64,000 nt of DNA, taken from the NCBI RefSeq assembly GCF_009696685.2, contig NZ_CP102356.1:261865-325864 (forward strand), read 5' to 3'. The translations under genes were made by a program, and so were the position numbers. The notes beneath the pieces are model-generated. The model saw only the letters and a program-made list of their open reading frames with translations. It was not told where the DNA came from and did not search any database. Numbering within the stretch: position 1 is the stretch's first letter; each line of letters begins with the position of its first letter. This document shows positions 19,234 through 27,164 of this stretch, one piece after another. Source of the DNA: Paracoccus sp. SMMA_5_TC. GTDB taxonomy: Bacteria; Pseudomonadota; Alphaproteobacteria; Rhodobacterales; Rhodobacteraceae.

Positions 19234-19977
19234 ATGCGCCTTGCCTATGCCGTGCTGATTGCATCCTTCCTGCCTGTTGCAGCGCCTGTGGCTGCGCAGG
19301 GCTTGGGTGATATCCGGTCGCTGTCCTTCGATGCGGGCCTTGGGGCAAGCTTCGAGCCGGACTACATGGGGTCGGATGATTTCGGCACCTCGCCCTGGAT
19401 CATCCTGCGCAACGGCCAGATCAATGACGACGGCGCGCCGCGCCAGGGCCTTTCGGTGCTGCCGTCGCTGAACTATCAAAGCCGCCGCGAAGCTGCCGAC
19501 CATGACGATCTGGCCGGCATGGACGACATCGGCATTGCCGGGGAACTGGGCGCGCGGCTGGATTACGTGATGGGCGACGTGACCGGTTATGGCGCGCTGC
19601 GCAAGGGGTTCGGCGGTCATCACGGCCTGGTGGGCGAGGTCGGAGCAAAGTTCCGCAGCCAGCCCCGCGAGGATCTGACCATCACCACCAGCACCGAATT
19701 GCGGTTTGGCAATCAGGATTTCGTCGGCACCTATTTCGGCGTGACCGAGGCCGAGTCAGCCTCCAGCGGCTATGCGGAATATGCGCCGGGTGGCGGCCTT
19801 TACGCCGCCCGCGTCAACGTCGAGGCGCGCTATGAGTTCATGCCCGACACGCTGCTGATGGGGCGCATCAGCTACAGCCGTTTGCTGGGAGATGCCGCCG
19901 ATTCGCCCATCGTGCGCGAGCGCAATCAGCCCACGCTCAGCATCGGCCTGGCACGCCGTCTGAACTTTCGGTTCTAG
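19234..19977 (+). CDS. MipA/OmpV-family outer-membrane protein
   Basis: A 247-aa outer-membrane protein with a signal peptide (residues 1 to about 22, cleavage near VAAQG). The mature part is an alternating beta-barrel sequence that ends in a terminal aromatic, RLNFRF. The opening GLGASFEPDYMGSDD, the YGALRKGFGGHHG region and the C-terminal SYSRLLGDAADSP are typical of the MipA/OmpV family (MltA-interacting or porin-like proteins). No partner lytic transglycosylase is adjacent. Function is inferred from family only. Confidence 0.87.
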   Translation: MRLAYAVLIASFLPVAAPVAAQGLGDIRSLSFDAGLGASFEPDYMGSDDFGTSPWIILRNGQINDDGAPRQGLSVLPSLNYQSRREAADHDDLAGMDDIGIAGELGARLDYVMGDVTGYGALRKGFGGHHGLVGEVGAKFRSQPREDLTITTSTELRFGNQDFVGTYFGVTEAESASSGYAEYAPGGGLYAARVNVEARYEFMPDTLLMGRISYSRLLGDAADSPIVRERNQPTLSIGLARRLNFRF

Positions 19978-20040
19978 CAAGGGGTGGACCCTGCCGCTCT
20001 GTCCCCCTATATAGCGGTCAGGATTCGACAGGACGCGCCC

Positions 20041-20400
20041 ATGACCACCGAACCCCTGAAGGAAGGCGATCCGCTGATCGCGCCTTCTACAACCGACCAT
20101 CCGCTGTATGACAGCGTCGTCGAGGCGTGCAAGACGGTCTACGATCCGGAAATCCCGGTCAATATCTTTGACCTGGGTCTGATCTACACCATCGCCATCA
20201 ATGACGAGAACGATGTGCGCGTGGTCATGACCCTGACCGCGCCTGGCTGCCCGGTCGCCGGTGAAATGCCCGGATGGGTCGCCAATGCCATCGAGCCCTT
20301 GCCGGGCGTGCGTCAGGTCGATGTCGAGATGACCTTTCAGCCGCAATGGGGCATGGACATGATGTCCGAAGAAGCCCGTCTGGAACTGGGATTCATTTGA
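20041..20400 (+). CDS. MIP18/SufT-like Fe-S assembly protein
   Basis: A 119-aa protein of the MIP18 (DUF59) family that helps deliver Fe-S clusters. The core is [16 protein letters not shown] followed by [13 protein letters not shown] with the conserved cysteine, and it ends in a Trp-containing [12 protein letters not shown] segment. In Rhodobacterales a SufT-like protein often ends the suf operon, but no suf genes are present here. The ATG at 20041 is preferred over an upstream in-frame start. Its stop overlaps the TTG start of the next gene by 3 bases (TTGA). Confidence 0.88.
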   Translation: MTTEPLKEGDPLIAPSTTDHPLYDSVVEACKTVYDPEIPVNIFDLGLIYTIAINDENDVRVVMTLTAPGCPVAGEMPGWVANAIEPLPGVRQVDVEMTFQPQWGMDMMSEEARLELGFI

Positions 20401-20951
20401 CTGCACGCGAAGACATGCTGGCCGGCCGGCCCTATGACCCCGGCGACGGCGAACTTGTGGCCCTGCGCCGGATTGCCCAGGGATTGATGCGCGACTACAA
20501 TGCCACCATTCTTGGCGACAAGACCCGCGCCCGCACCCTGACCCAGTTGCTGGGCACCTGGAACGGCGCCGTCATCCGGGCGCCATTTTCGGTCGATTAC
20601 GGCAAGAATATCCATTTCGGCCCGGATTGCTTCGTCAATTACGGGTGTTTTTTCATGGATATCTGCGAAATCCGCATCGGGGCACGCTGTCAGTTCGGCA
20701 CGGCCGTGCAGCTTCTGACAGAGGACCGGCCCCGCGATGTGGCGCGGCGTTCGTCCGGAATGGAATGGGGTCGCCCCATCAGCATCGGCGATGATGTCTG
20801 GATAGGTGGCGGCGCGATCGTGCTGCCCGGCGTCAGCATCGGCGAGGGCGCCATCGTCGGCGCTGGTGCCGTGGTGACGCGCGATGTTCCGGCCGGTGCG
20901 ACGGTGGTCGGGAACCCTGCCCGCCCGTTGCCGCGAAAGCCCGATCAGTAG
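20397..20951 (+). CDS. Maltose/galactoside O-acetyltransferase-like enzyme
   Basis: A 184-aa left-handed beta-helix (hexapeptide-repeat) acetyltransferase of the LacA/Maa/NodL group, which acetylates sugars from acetyl-CoA. The hexapeptide region covers about residues 60-165 ([19 protein letters not shown], then [13 protein letters not shown]). I assign the start to the TTG at 20397, inside the TTGA overlap with the previous stop, because it restores the family's N-terminus ([15 protein letters not shown]); the next ATG, six codons on, would clip it. The acceptor sugar is unknown. The end overlaps the convergent phosphatase gene by 7 bp. Confidence 0.85.
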   Translation: MTAREDMLAGRPYDPGDGELVALRRIAQGLMRDYNATILGDKTRARTLTQLLGTWNGAVIRAPFSVDYGKNIHFGPDCFVNYGCFFMDICEIRIGARCQFGTAVQLLTEDRPRDVARRSSGMEWGRPISIGDDVWIGGGAIVLPGVSIGEGAIVGAGAVVTRDVPAGATVVGNPARPLPRKPDQ

Positions 20952-21517
20952 AACACCCGCTGTCGGCCGCGACTGACCAGATGCACCGCGCCCTGATGCA
21001 CCGCCATTTCGGCCAGGCGGGGACGTGGCAGCCCCATTGCCAGCGCGCGCAGCATCCGCAAGGTGACCCCGTGGGTGACGATCGCCGCGGGTCTGCGCAG
21101 ATCGGCCAGAAAGCCGCATAGCCGCGATTCCAGCCCGTCGAAATGTTCGCCACCTGGCACCTTGTCATACCAGTCGAGCGGCCCGCCTGAAAAAAGCGTC
21201 GGATGGCGCCGGGCCAGATCGGCGAAAAGCTCTCCGGCAAAGCAGCCGATATCGATTTCGGCCAGACGCGGATCGGTTTTCCACGGTCGCCCGGCAAAGA
21301 CGATACGGGCCGTCTGCTGCGCACGGCCGGCGGGACTGGCGTAGCAGTCAAGCTTCGACAGCGCGCCAAGCAACCATTTCTGTCGCCGCGCCTGCACGAT
21401 ACCCAGTTCGGTCAGCGGCGAATCCAACCGACCCTGCAAACGGCCTTCGGCATTCCACAGCGTCTGGCCGTGCCGCATCAGATACAGGTCCGGGGCCCAA
21501 GCCCGGTTCAGATCCAT
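20945..21517 (-). CDS. Histidine phosphatase family protein
   Basis: A 190-aa phosphatase/mutase-like enzyme. The catalytic RHG motif is at residues 15-17 (LMRHGQT), with the second conserved His in [11 protein letters not shown] and a conserved Arg in [11 protein letters not shown]. Members act on phosphoglycerate, alpha-ribazole phosphate or other small phosphates; the substrate cannot be told from the sequence, and no cobalamin genes are nearby. Its 5' end overlaps the stop of hemF by 10 bp, so the two are coupled. Confidence 0.88.
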   Translation of the reverse strand: MDLNRAWAPDLYLMRHGQTLWNAEGRLQGRLDSPLTELGIVQARRQKWLLGALSKLDCYASPAGRAQQTARIVFAGRPWKTDPRLAEIDIGCFAGELFADLARRHPTLFSGGPLDWYDKVPGGEHFDGLESRLCGFLADLRRPAAIVTHGVTLRMLRALAMGLPRPRLAEMAVHQGAVHLVSRGRQRVFY

Positions 21518-22368
21518 TTGGCCAGCGGCGGCAGGCTCATCAACACCGCCTCGGGATCATGACCCGTCGCCAGGCCGAATTTGGTGCCGCGGTCGTAAAC
21601 CAGGTTGTATTCGGCATAAAGCCCGCGATGGATCAGCTGCGCGTCGCGGTCGGCTTCGGTCCAGGGCTGGTTCATCCGGCGCCGCGCCAAGGGCAGGAAA
21701 GCCGGCAGAAATGCCTCGCCCACTGCCTTGGTAAATGCAAAATCCGCCTGCCAGTCGCCCGTGTTCAGATCGTCATAGAATATACCGCCCACGCCGCGGG
21801 CGCGCTGACGATGAGGGATGTAGAAATACTCGTCCGCCCAGGCCTTGAAGCGATCATAATAATCGGCGCCGTGCGGCGCACATGCCTGGCGCAAGGTTTC
21901 GTGGAAATGTTGCGTATCCTCCGAAAATTCCAGGCAGGGGTTCAGGTCGGTTCCACCTCCGAACCACCAGGCGCCAGGTGTCCAGAACATGCGGGTGTTC
22001 ATATGCACCGCGGGCGCATGGGGGTTTTGCATATGCGCTACCAGACTGATCCCCGAGGCCCAGAACCGCGGATCTGAATCGATACCGGCGACCCCACGCG
22101 CAGCCATGGCCTGACGCGCGGCCGGCTGCAATTCGCCATGCACCGCCGACCAGTTCACACCGACCTTTTCGAAAACCCGGCCGCAGCGCATGACCGACAT
22201 CAGCCCGCCGCCGCCGTCCTCGCCGCGCCGGGTCTCACGCAGCTCGAACCGCCCCGGCGGCAGCTGACCGGGGCCGTCGTCCTCAAGCGATTCGAAGGCG
22301 GCGACAATGCGGTCGCGCAGGCTGCGAAACCACTCTGCCGCCAACTGACGTTCCTGCTGCATCTCCAT
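21508..22368 (-). CDS. hemF: Oxygen-dependent coproporphyrinogen III oxidase
   Basis: It uses O2 to convert coproporphyrinogen III to protoporphyrinogen IX in aerobic heme synthesis. The 286-aa protein has family landmarks including GRVFEKVGVNWS, HMNTRMFW, WWFGGGTDLNP and GIFYDDLN. I chose the ATG at 22368 (MEMQQERQ), preceded by AGAGGTCC; an upstream ATG at 22383 has no ribosome site. The oxygen-independent enzyme hemN lies at 36997-38352, so both routes are encoded in the window. Confidence 0.95.
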   Translation of the reverse strand: MEMQQERQLAAEWFRSLRDRIVAAFESLEDDGPGQLPPGRFELRETRRGEDGGGGLMSVMRCGRVFEKVGVNWSAVHGELQPAARQAMAARGVAGIDSDPRFWASGISLVAHMQNPHAPAVHMNTRMFWTPGAWWFGGGTDLNPCLEFSEDTQHFHETLRQACAPHGADYYDRFKAWADEYFYIPHRQRARGVGGIFYDDLNTGDWQADFAFTKAVGEAFLPAFLPLARRRMNQPWTEADRDAQLIHRGLYAEYNLVYDRGTKFGLATGHDPEAVLMSLPPLAKWI

Positions 22369-22448
22369 GCCGGACCTCTGCATTCGTGAATTGCGCCGCG
22401 TGGGGGGCGGGCCTATGCTTTCCGCAAGGATCACTAGAGACAGTCGCC

Positions 22449-22865
22449 ATGACCCGCAATATCGTGCTTGCCCTGATGCCTGTGCTGATTGTCGCAGCCT
22501 GTGGAACCCCGCAGGAACAATGCATCAGCCGCAGCACCCGCGAATACCGCACCATCCAGTCATTGCTGGCCGAAGTCGAAGGCAACCTTGCCCGAGGCTA
22601 TGCATGGGAGGAGCGCAGCGTTACACGCACCGAATGGGATGTCTGTTCGCGCGTCATCCGCGACAAGGATGGAAAACCGCAGATCGTTCAGCGCAGTTGC
22701 CTGCGCGACGTCACCGATACCGAACGCTATCGGGTGCCGATTGATCCTGCAGCGGAGCAGCGCAAGCGCGACAACCTCGTCGCGCGCAAGCAGGCCTTGG
22801 CCCGTCAGGCCGCCGCCGCGGTCGAAGCCTGCAAGGCCGCCTATCCCGAGCAAGCCCGGCGCTAG
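22449..22865 (+). CDS. Predicted lipoprotein, unknown function
   Basis: A 138-aa protein with a lipoprotein signal: basic start MTRN, a hydrophobic stretch, and lipobox LIVAAC with Cys at about residue 18. The mature part is hydrophilic, with three further Cys and an Ala/Arg/Lys-rich helical C-terminus (about 95-138). I recognise no domain. It is divergent from hemF (80-bp gap) and convergent with the SDR gene, whose stop is one base away. Confidence 0.75.
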   Translation: MTRNIVLALMPVLIVAACGTPQEQCISRSTREYRTIQSLLAEVEGNLARGYAWEERSVTRTEWDVCSRVIRDKDGKPQIVQRSCLRDVTDTERYRVPIDPAAEQRKRDNLVARKQALARQAAAAVEACKAAYPEQARR

Positions 22866-22866
22866 G

Positions 22867-23676
22867 TCAGAATACGTCCGGCGCCAGCGGATCACCCAGG
22901 CTGCGACCACCGTCCACACGCAGAATCTGCCCGGTCACGAAGCTTGATGCCTCGCTGGCCAGGAACAGCACGGTTTCGGACAGTTCATCGGCCCCTCCGA
23001 TTCGCCCCAGAGGTGTCGCCGCGATCATGCGCTCGCGCAGCGCCGGCTCTTCGCGCAGCTTCATCTGCAGATGACTGGACATGATGCTGGCAAAGGCGAC
23101 GCCATTCACGCGGATGCGGTTCGGCGCAAGTGCCGACGCAAGAGATCGCGTGGCCTGGGCCTGCGCAGCGCTGGCAATCGAATAGGCCAGCATGTGCGGC
23201 TTGGGCCAGTCGGCCGCCAGAGAGGTGACGTTCACGATGGCCCCGTTCTGCAAGGCGGGGCTCTCCGTCTTTTCCGCTTGGGTCATCATGCGCCGCGCGA
23301 CCAGCTGCGACAGGCGAAGGCCCGAGGACATGTTCTGGCGCAGCATCTCGGCTAGTTCCTCTTCGCTGACCGAAAGCGGATCGGACCCCTGAACGACGCG
23401 ATGGGCATTCACCAGTATGTCGACACGATCAAAGCTGTCGATCGTGGCGGAAACCAGGTTGGCCAAGGTCAGCTTCTGCCCCAGATCGCCGCCGAAATAG
23501 CGCAGCGGGCCGTCGCCGCGCGCCTCTTCGCCCAGTTCGCTTTCCAACGCCGCCTCGTCGCAGTCGGCAAACATCACGTTTGCGCCCGCTTCGGCAAAGT
23601 GGCGCGCGATGGCCAGACCGATCCCGCGCGCAGCTCCGGTCACAATTGCGGTCTTGCCCTGGATGGACATGGTCAT
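22867..23676 (-). CDS. SDR-family protein lacking the catalytic lysine
   Basis: A 269-aa Rossmann-fold short-chain dehydrogenase/reductase. The NAD(P) motif TGAARGIG (13-20), N115 and S152 are present, as is Y165, but the YxxxK lysine is replaced: the sequence is LAYSIASAA with Ser169 in the Lys position. The usual NNAG is also altered to VNAHR (about 89-93). The C-terminal region ending in VTGQILRVDGG is typical of the fold. It may be an inactive or scaffold SDR, or may use another residue. Its start overlaps the stop of the methyltransferase gene by 4 bp. Confidence 0.85.
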   Translation of the reverse strand: MTMSIQGKTAIVTGAARGIGLAIARHFAEAGANVMFADCDEAALESELGEEARGDGPLRYFGGDLGQKLTLANLVSATIDSFDRVDILVNAHRVVQGSDPLSVSEEELAEMLRQNMSSGLRLSQLVARRMMTQAEKTESPALQNGAIVNVTSLAADWPKPHMLAYSIASAAQAQATRSLASALAPNRIRVNGVAFASIMSSHLQMKLREEPALRERMIAATPLGRIGGADELSETVLFLASEASSFVTGQILRVDGGRSLGDPLAPDVF

Positions 23677-24692
23677 GGCTTGCGTCCTTTCCTGGGAGGA
23701 TGTCGGCGGGCCAAGGTCTGTGCGCCGCTGGCGGTCAATATCTTGAAACGATTGTCTCCCGCCAGCTCTGCAACATCGGCGAAACACTCGCGCAGCACAT
23801 GTTCGTAGGGCAGATGACGGTTGGCGACCATCCATAGCCGCCCCGCACCGGTCAGCAACCGCGCCGCACTGCGGATGAAGCCGGCACCCAAGCGCGGATC
23901 GGCGGCGCGACCATCATGAAACGGGGGGTTCATGATGACGCCGTTCACAGGTTCGGGCAGCCGAAAGTCCAGCGCATCGGCCCAATGAAACCGCGCGCGC
24001 CCATCGGTGACGTTCTGACGCGCCGATTCCAGTGCCGCGAAATCGGCCTCGACCAGGTGCAGCTGTTCGACGCCTTCATGTGTCAGGATATGTGCGGAAA
24101 GCCAGCCCCAGCCTGCGCCCAGATCGACGATACGCGTGGGCAGCCGTGCCGGCAGCGCCGCCGCCAGCATCTGCGAACCGGGATCGGGCCCATCGGCCGA
24201 GAACACCCCCGGCCGCGTCACCATGCCGTCGGCCAGCACCCGCGGACGCGCTGTCCAGTCGGACGGCAACCATGAGCCCGATGGCACACTGACCCGGAAA
24301 ATCTTGCCATGGCCACGGGACTGGATGGCATCCACCGGCGCCAGGGAGCGCAGATCCTTCAGGATGGCGTCAATGCCATCGGTCTTTTGTCCGTCGACCC
24401 ACAGCGCGGCACCCGGGCGCAGCCGCGCCGCAGCATCGGCAATGCGCGCATGGGTTTCGCCACGGGCGCGCGACAGGAAAACCACCGCAGTGTCGAAGTC
24501 GCCCTCGGCGGCAGTCATCACCTGATATCCCATGGCGCGCACGGCCTGATGCTCGGGATAAAACCCCTGCACCACCAACGTCCGCTCGCGATCAAACAGG
24601 CTCAGATCGCTGCGGGAATCGGCTCCCAGCAGCAATACGCGCCCCTCTGGCGGTGCGGCGCCAAACGCAAGTTCCAGCCTCGAGCCTGCCAA
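23673..24692 (-). CDS. RsmC-like rRNA guanine-N2 methyltransferase
   Basis: A 339-aa class I SAM-dependent methyltransferase with the two-domain layout of RsmC/RlmG. It has a degenerate N-terminal methyltransferase domain (about 1-150) and an active C-terminal one with IVDLGAGWGWLS (SAM binding, about residue 190) and NPPFHDG (catalytic NPPF, about residue 255). E. coli RsmC makes m2G1207 in 16S rRNA; whether this is RsmC or RlmG cannot be decided by eye. It overlaps the SDR by 4 bp and starts 3 bp after the clpS stop, so the three genes form a tight minus-strand operon. Confidence 0.85.
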   Translation of the reverse strand: MAGSRLELAFGAAPPEGRVLLLGADSRSDLSLFDRERTLVVQGFYPEHQAVRAMGYQVMTAAEGDFDTAVVFLSRARGETHARIADAAARLRPGAALWVDGQKTDGIDAILKDLRSLAPVDAIQSRGHGKIFRVSVPSGSWLPSDWTARPRVLADGMVTRPGVFSADGPDPGSQMLAAALPARLPTRIVDLGAGWGWLSAHILTHEGVEQLHLVEADFAALESARQNVTDGRARFHWADALDFRLPEPVNGVIMNPPFHDGRAADPRLGAGFIRSAARLLTGAGRLWMVANRHLPYEHVLRECFADVAELAGDNRFKILTASGAQTLARRHPPRKGRKP

Positions 24693-24695
24693 TTT

Positions 24696-25013
24696 CTACT
24701 CTTTTTCCATGGTGCATTGCAGCGGATGCTGCTGGCGGCGCGCAAGTTCCATGACCTGAGCGACCTTTGTTTCCGCAATTTCGTGGGAATAGACGCCCAC
24801 GACCGCCACGCCCTTGCGATGCACGGTCAACATGATTTCGATGGCCTGGGCTCGGTTCATGTAGAAAAGCCGTTCCAGGACATGGACGACAAACTCCATC
24901 GGGGTAAAGTCGTCGTTCAGCAACAAGACCTTATACATCGGGGGGCGCTGAGTGCGCGGCCGGGTCTTTACCCCCAGTTCGACATCTTCGCGCTCGCCGG
25001 GTCGGTTGGTCAT
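24696..25013 (-). CDS. clpS: ClpS adaptor of ClpAP protease
   Basis: N-recognin adaptor that feeds N-end-rule substrates to ClpA. The 105-aa protein has the signature [17 protein letters not shown] and a [19 protein letters not shown] segment with the conserved pocket His. The N-terminal 25 residues are a polar tail. The ATG at 25013 is chosen although its ribosome site is poor; a GTG at 25028 is an alternative. clpA is not in the window. First gene of clpS-methyltransferase-SDR. Confidence 0.93.
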   Translation of the reverse strand: MTNRPGEREDVELGVKTRPRTQRPPMYKVLLLNDDFTPMEFVVHVLERLFYMNRAQAIEIMLTVHRKGVAVVGVYSHEIAETKVAQVMELARRQQHPLQCTMEKE

Positions 25014-25216
25014 CTGCGGGTCGGTCACGGAACTCTGCAAGGGCAAGGGTCGGGTCGGCACCGAATATAGGCGCTTTTGCCGGGTTTGGTAAGCCCTGCG
25101 CCGCGCGCACGACAGGCCCCCGCAACTTGCAGAAGATTCTGTTGCTGGCCTGGCAAACTTACGGTTTCCGAGCCGGGATGCCCGTGTTATTGTCATTTCA
25201 TTAAAGAAGGGCGTGC

Positions 25217-26923
25217 ATGATGAACGCGCCCTCAGAGGCAGAAGAGACCGGGACCGTGAGCAGAATCACCCACCATGTCCGTTTGGGACTGATGATCCTA
25301 TTTGCATGGGCCGTCCTGCCCTTGTCGGCGATGGCTGCGCCCTTCGCGGCCTTTGTCATGGATGCCCGAACGGGTCAGGAAATCTACGGGCAGAATGCGG
25401 ACACCAGGCTGCATCCTGCCTCGCTGACCAAGATGATGACGCTTTACATGGCGTTCAACGCCATCGAACGGGGCCAGGTTCGTCTGGACAGCAAGTTCCT
25501 GGTATCTCAGCATGCGGCATCGCAGCCCCCCTCGCGTCTGGGACTTAAACCGGGACAACGTATCGAACTGCGCTATCTGATCCGGGCTGCCGCCGTGAAA
25601 TCGGCCAATGACGCGGCAACCGCCATCGGCGAAGGTCTGGCCGGCTCCGAGGCACGATTTGCCGCACAGATGACGCAAACGGCGCGTGCCCTGGGCATGC
25701 GCAACACCAACTTCCGCAACGCCAATGGCCTGACGGCGGAAGGGCATTATTCCACCGCCCGCGACATGACCATCCTGGGGCGGCGATTGTTCTATGATTT
25801 TCCGCAATATTATTCGATCTTTTCCCGGCGGTCGGCCGACGCAGGGATTGCGATGGTCTCCAGCACCAACAAGCGTTTTCTTGACAGCTATGAGGGCGCG
25901 GACGGCATCAAGACCGGCTATACCCGGGCTGCGGGCTTCAACCTGACAGCCTCGGCGAAACGCGGCTCCAAGCGCATCGTTGCAACGGTCCTGGGCGGCA
26001 ATTCCACCGCCCATCGCAATGCGGTCATGGCACAGCTGCTGGATGCCGGCTTTGGAAAGGCCCCCAACCGTGTGCGTGAGGTCAAGCCGGCGCCCCCGCA
26101 ATATATTGCCGAACAGAAGGTTCGCCGGACGGTCCAGGTGGCCCGGGTCGAACCGGGGCCCGTCAGCGCCGGCGCGGGCTCGGTCGTCAGGCTTTCGGCA
26201 TCGCAGCGGCCAGTTGCACGCGCATCCGTTGGCAGTATCAGTCCCGCGGCACTCTCGGCAGCGGTGACGCGCGCGCAGGCGGCTGCGGCCCCCCCATCCG
26301 CGCCCCCCGCCGCATCCGCTGTTACCACAGCGGCACGTCCCCAGCGCAAGCCGGGCACCGGTCCGGTGGCGGCAGCCAGCGTTGCATCGCCGATTCTGGT
26401 GACAGCCCGCCCCGAAGCCCGCCCGGAAGAGGGCGATGCTTCCGAACCGCTTGCCACCGATCCGATCATCGCGCCGCGGCCGTCTCCGGCACCTGCTGAT
26501 CGTGGTGCATCGGCGGTGCAGGTTCCGCAGCCGGAAAGCACCACGCTGGCCGCCTTGCCAGTCCCGGCCCCTGTCCAGACCGATATGCCCGCACCGCCGC
26601 CCCGGGCCGAGCGGATCATCCTGGCGTCACTGGCCCCTGATACGGTCGATGCTCCTGCTCCGCAGGTGATATCGCGCAAGGGGTCTGACAGCAGGGCCTG
26701 GCGCGTCAGCCTGGGGGTGTTCCGCTCTCATGCCGAAGCCGAGCAGATCCTGCTGCGCACCGCTCTGCAGGACAGTGCCAACCTGGGTAACGCCAGTAGC
26801 CGCGTTGCCAATACCCGCCGGGGGTATGAGGCGAATTTTCTCGGCATGACTCGGGAAACCGCCGAACTTGCCTGCGGCCGCCTTGCGGCACGTCAGCAGC
26901 ACTGCCAGGTGATCGGTCCCTGA
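25217..26923 (+). CDS. D-alanyl-D-alanine carboxypeptidase with SPOR domain
   Basis: A 568-aa penicillin-binding peptidase (S11 family) that trims peptidoglycan stem peptides. It is exported through the hydrophobic segment at residues 24-40. Catalytic motifs are S69-x-x-K72 (SLTK), S129-A-N131 and K232-T-G234. A Pro/Ala-rich linker of about 180 residues (roughly 300-485) leads to a C-terminal SPOR-like domain (about 490-568, [19 protein letters not shown]), expected to bind denuded glycan at the division septum. AAGAAGGG precedes the ATGATG start. It is divergent from clpS. Confidence 0.92.
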   Translation: MMNAPSEAEETGTVSRITHHVRLGLMILFAWAVLPLSAMAAPFAAFVMDARTGQEIYGQNADTRLHPASLTKMMTLYMAFNAIERGQVRLDSKFLVSQHAASQPPSRLGLKPGQRIELRYLIRAAAVKSANDAATAIGEGLAGSEARFAAQMTQTARALGMRNTNFRNANGLTAEGHYSTARDMTILGRRLFYDFPQYYSIFSRRSADAGIAMVSSTNKRFLDSYEGADGIKTGYTRAAGFNLTASAKRGSKRIVATVLGGNSTAHRNAVMAQLLDAGFGKAPNRVREVKPAPPQYIAEQKVRRTVQVARVEPGPVSAGAGSVVRLSASQRPVARASVGSISPAALSAAVTRAQAAAAPPSAPPAASAVTTAARPQRKPGTGPVAAASVASPILVTARPEARPEEGDASEPLATDPIIAPRPSPAPADRGASAVQVPQPESTTLAALPVPAPVQTDMPAPPPRAERIILASLAPDTVDAPAPQVISRKGSDSRAWRVSLGVFRSHAEAEQILLRTALQDSANLGNASSRVANTRRGYEANFLGMTRETAELACGRLAARQQHCQVIGP

Positions 26924-26997
26924 CCTGAGGGATCATCACCGGCGATCCAGTCAGCAGGGGGGCATCCCCCTGTCGCTGGGCACAAATATCCGGGATA

Positions 26998-27156
26998 TCA
27001 TGGCTTCGGGCGATCATCCCATTCCGGGCTGAGAATTCTTTCGGCATCGCCCTTGGGGTCTTCGTATTGGCGTCCGCGCAAGGCCCACAGGAACGCCACA
27101 AGCCCCAGCCCCCCAAGCCCCAAAGAAACGGGTATCAACATGCCCAGGATTTCCAT
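26998..27156 (-). CDS. ccoS: cbb3 oxidase maturation protein CcoS (52 aa)
   Basis: A very short gene. Translation from the ATG at 27156 gives 52 residues, MEILGMLIPVSLGLGGLGLV onward, with one membrane helix and a C-terminal segment RGRQYEDPKGDAERIL. That YEDPxGDAxRIL pattern is the CcoS hallmark. CcoS is needed for cofactor (heme b/copper) insertion into CcoN. It starts 8 bp after the ccoI stop, giving the standard ccoGHIS order. Confidence 0.92.
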   Translation of the reverse strand: MEILGMLIPVSLGLGGLGLVAFLWALRGRQYEDPKGDAERILSPEWDDRPKP

Positions 27157-27164
27157 GCAGCCCC

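Noticed and set aside
16864..19623. A 919-codon open frame on the minus strand opposite the ABC-F gene
   Set aside because: Composition is typical of an antisense shadow, and it also runs into the ndk region in a wrong frame. The ABC-F gene on the plus strand has all its motifs.
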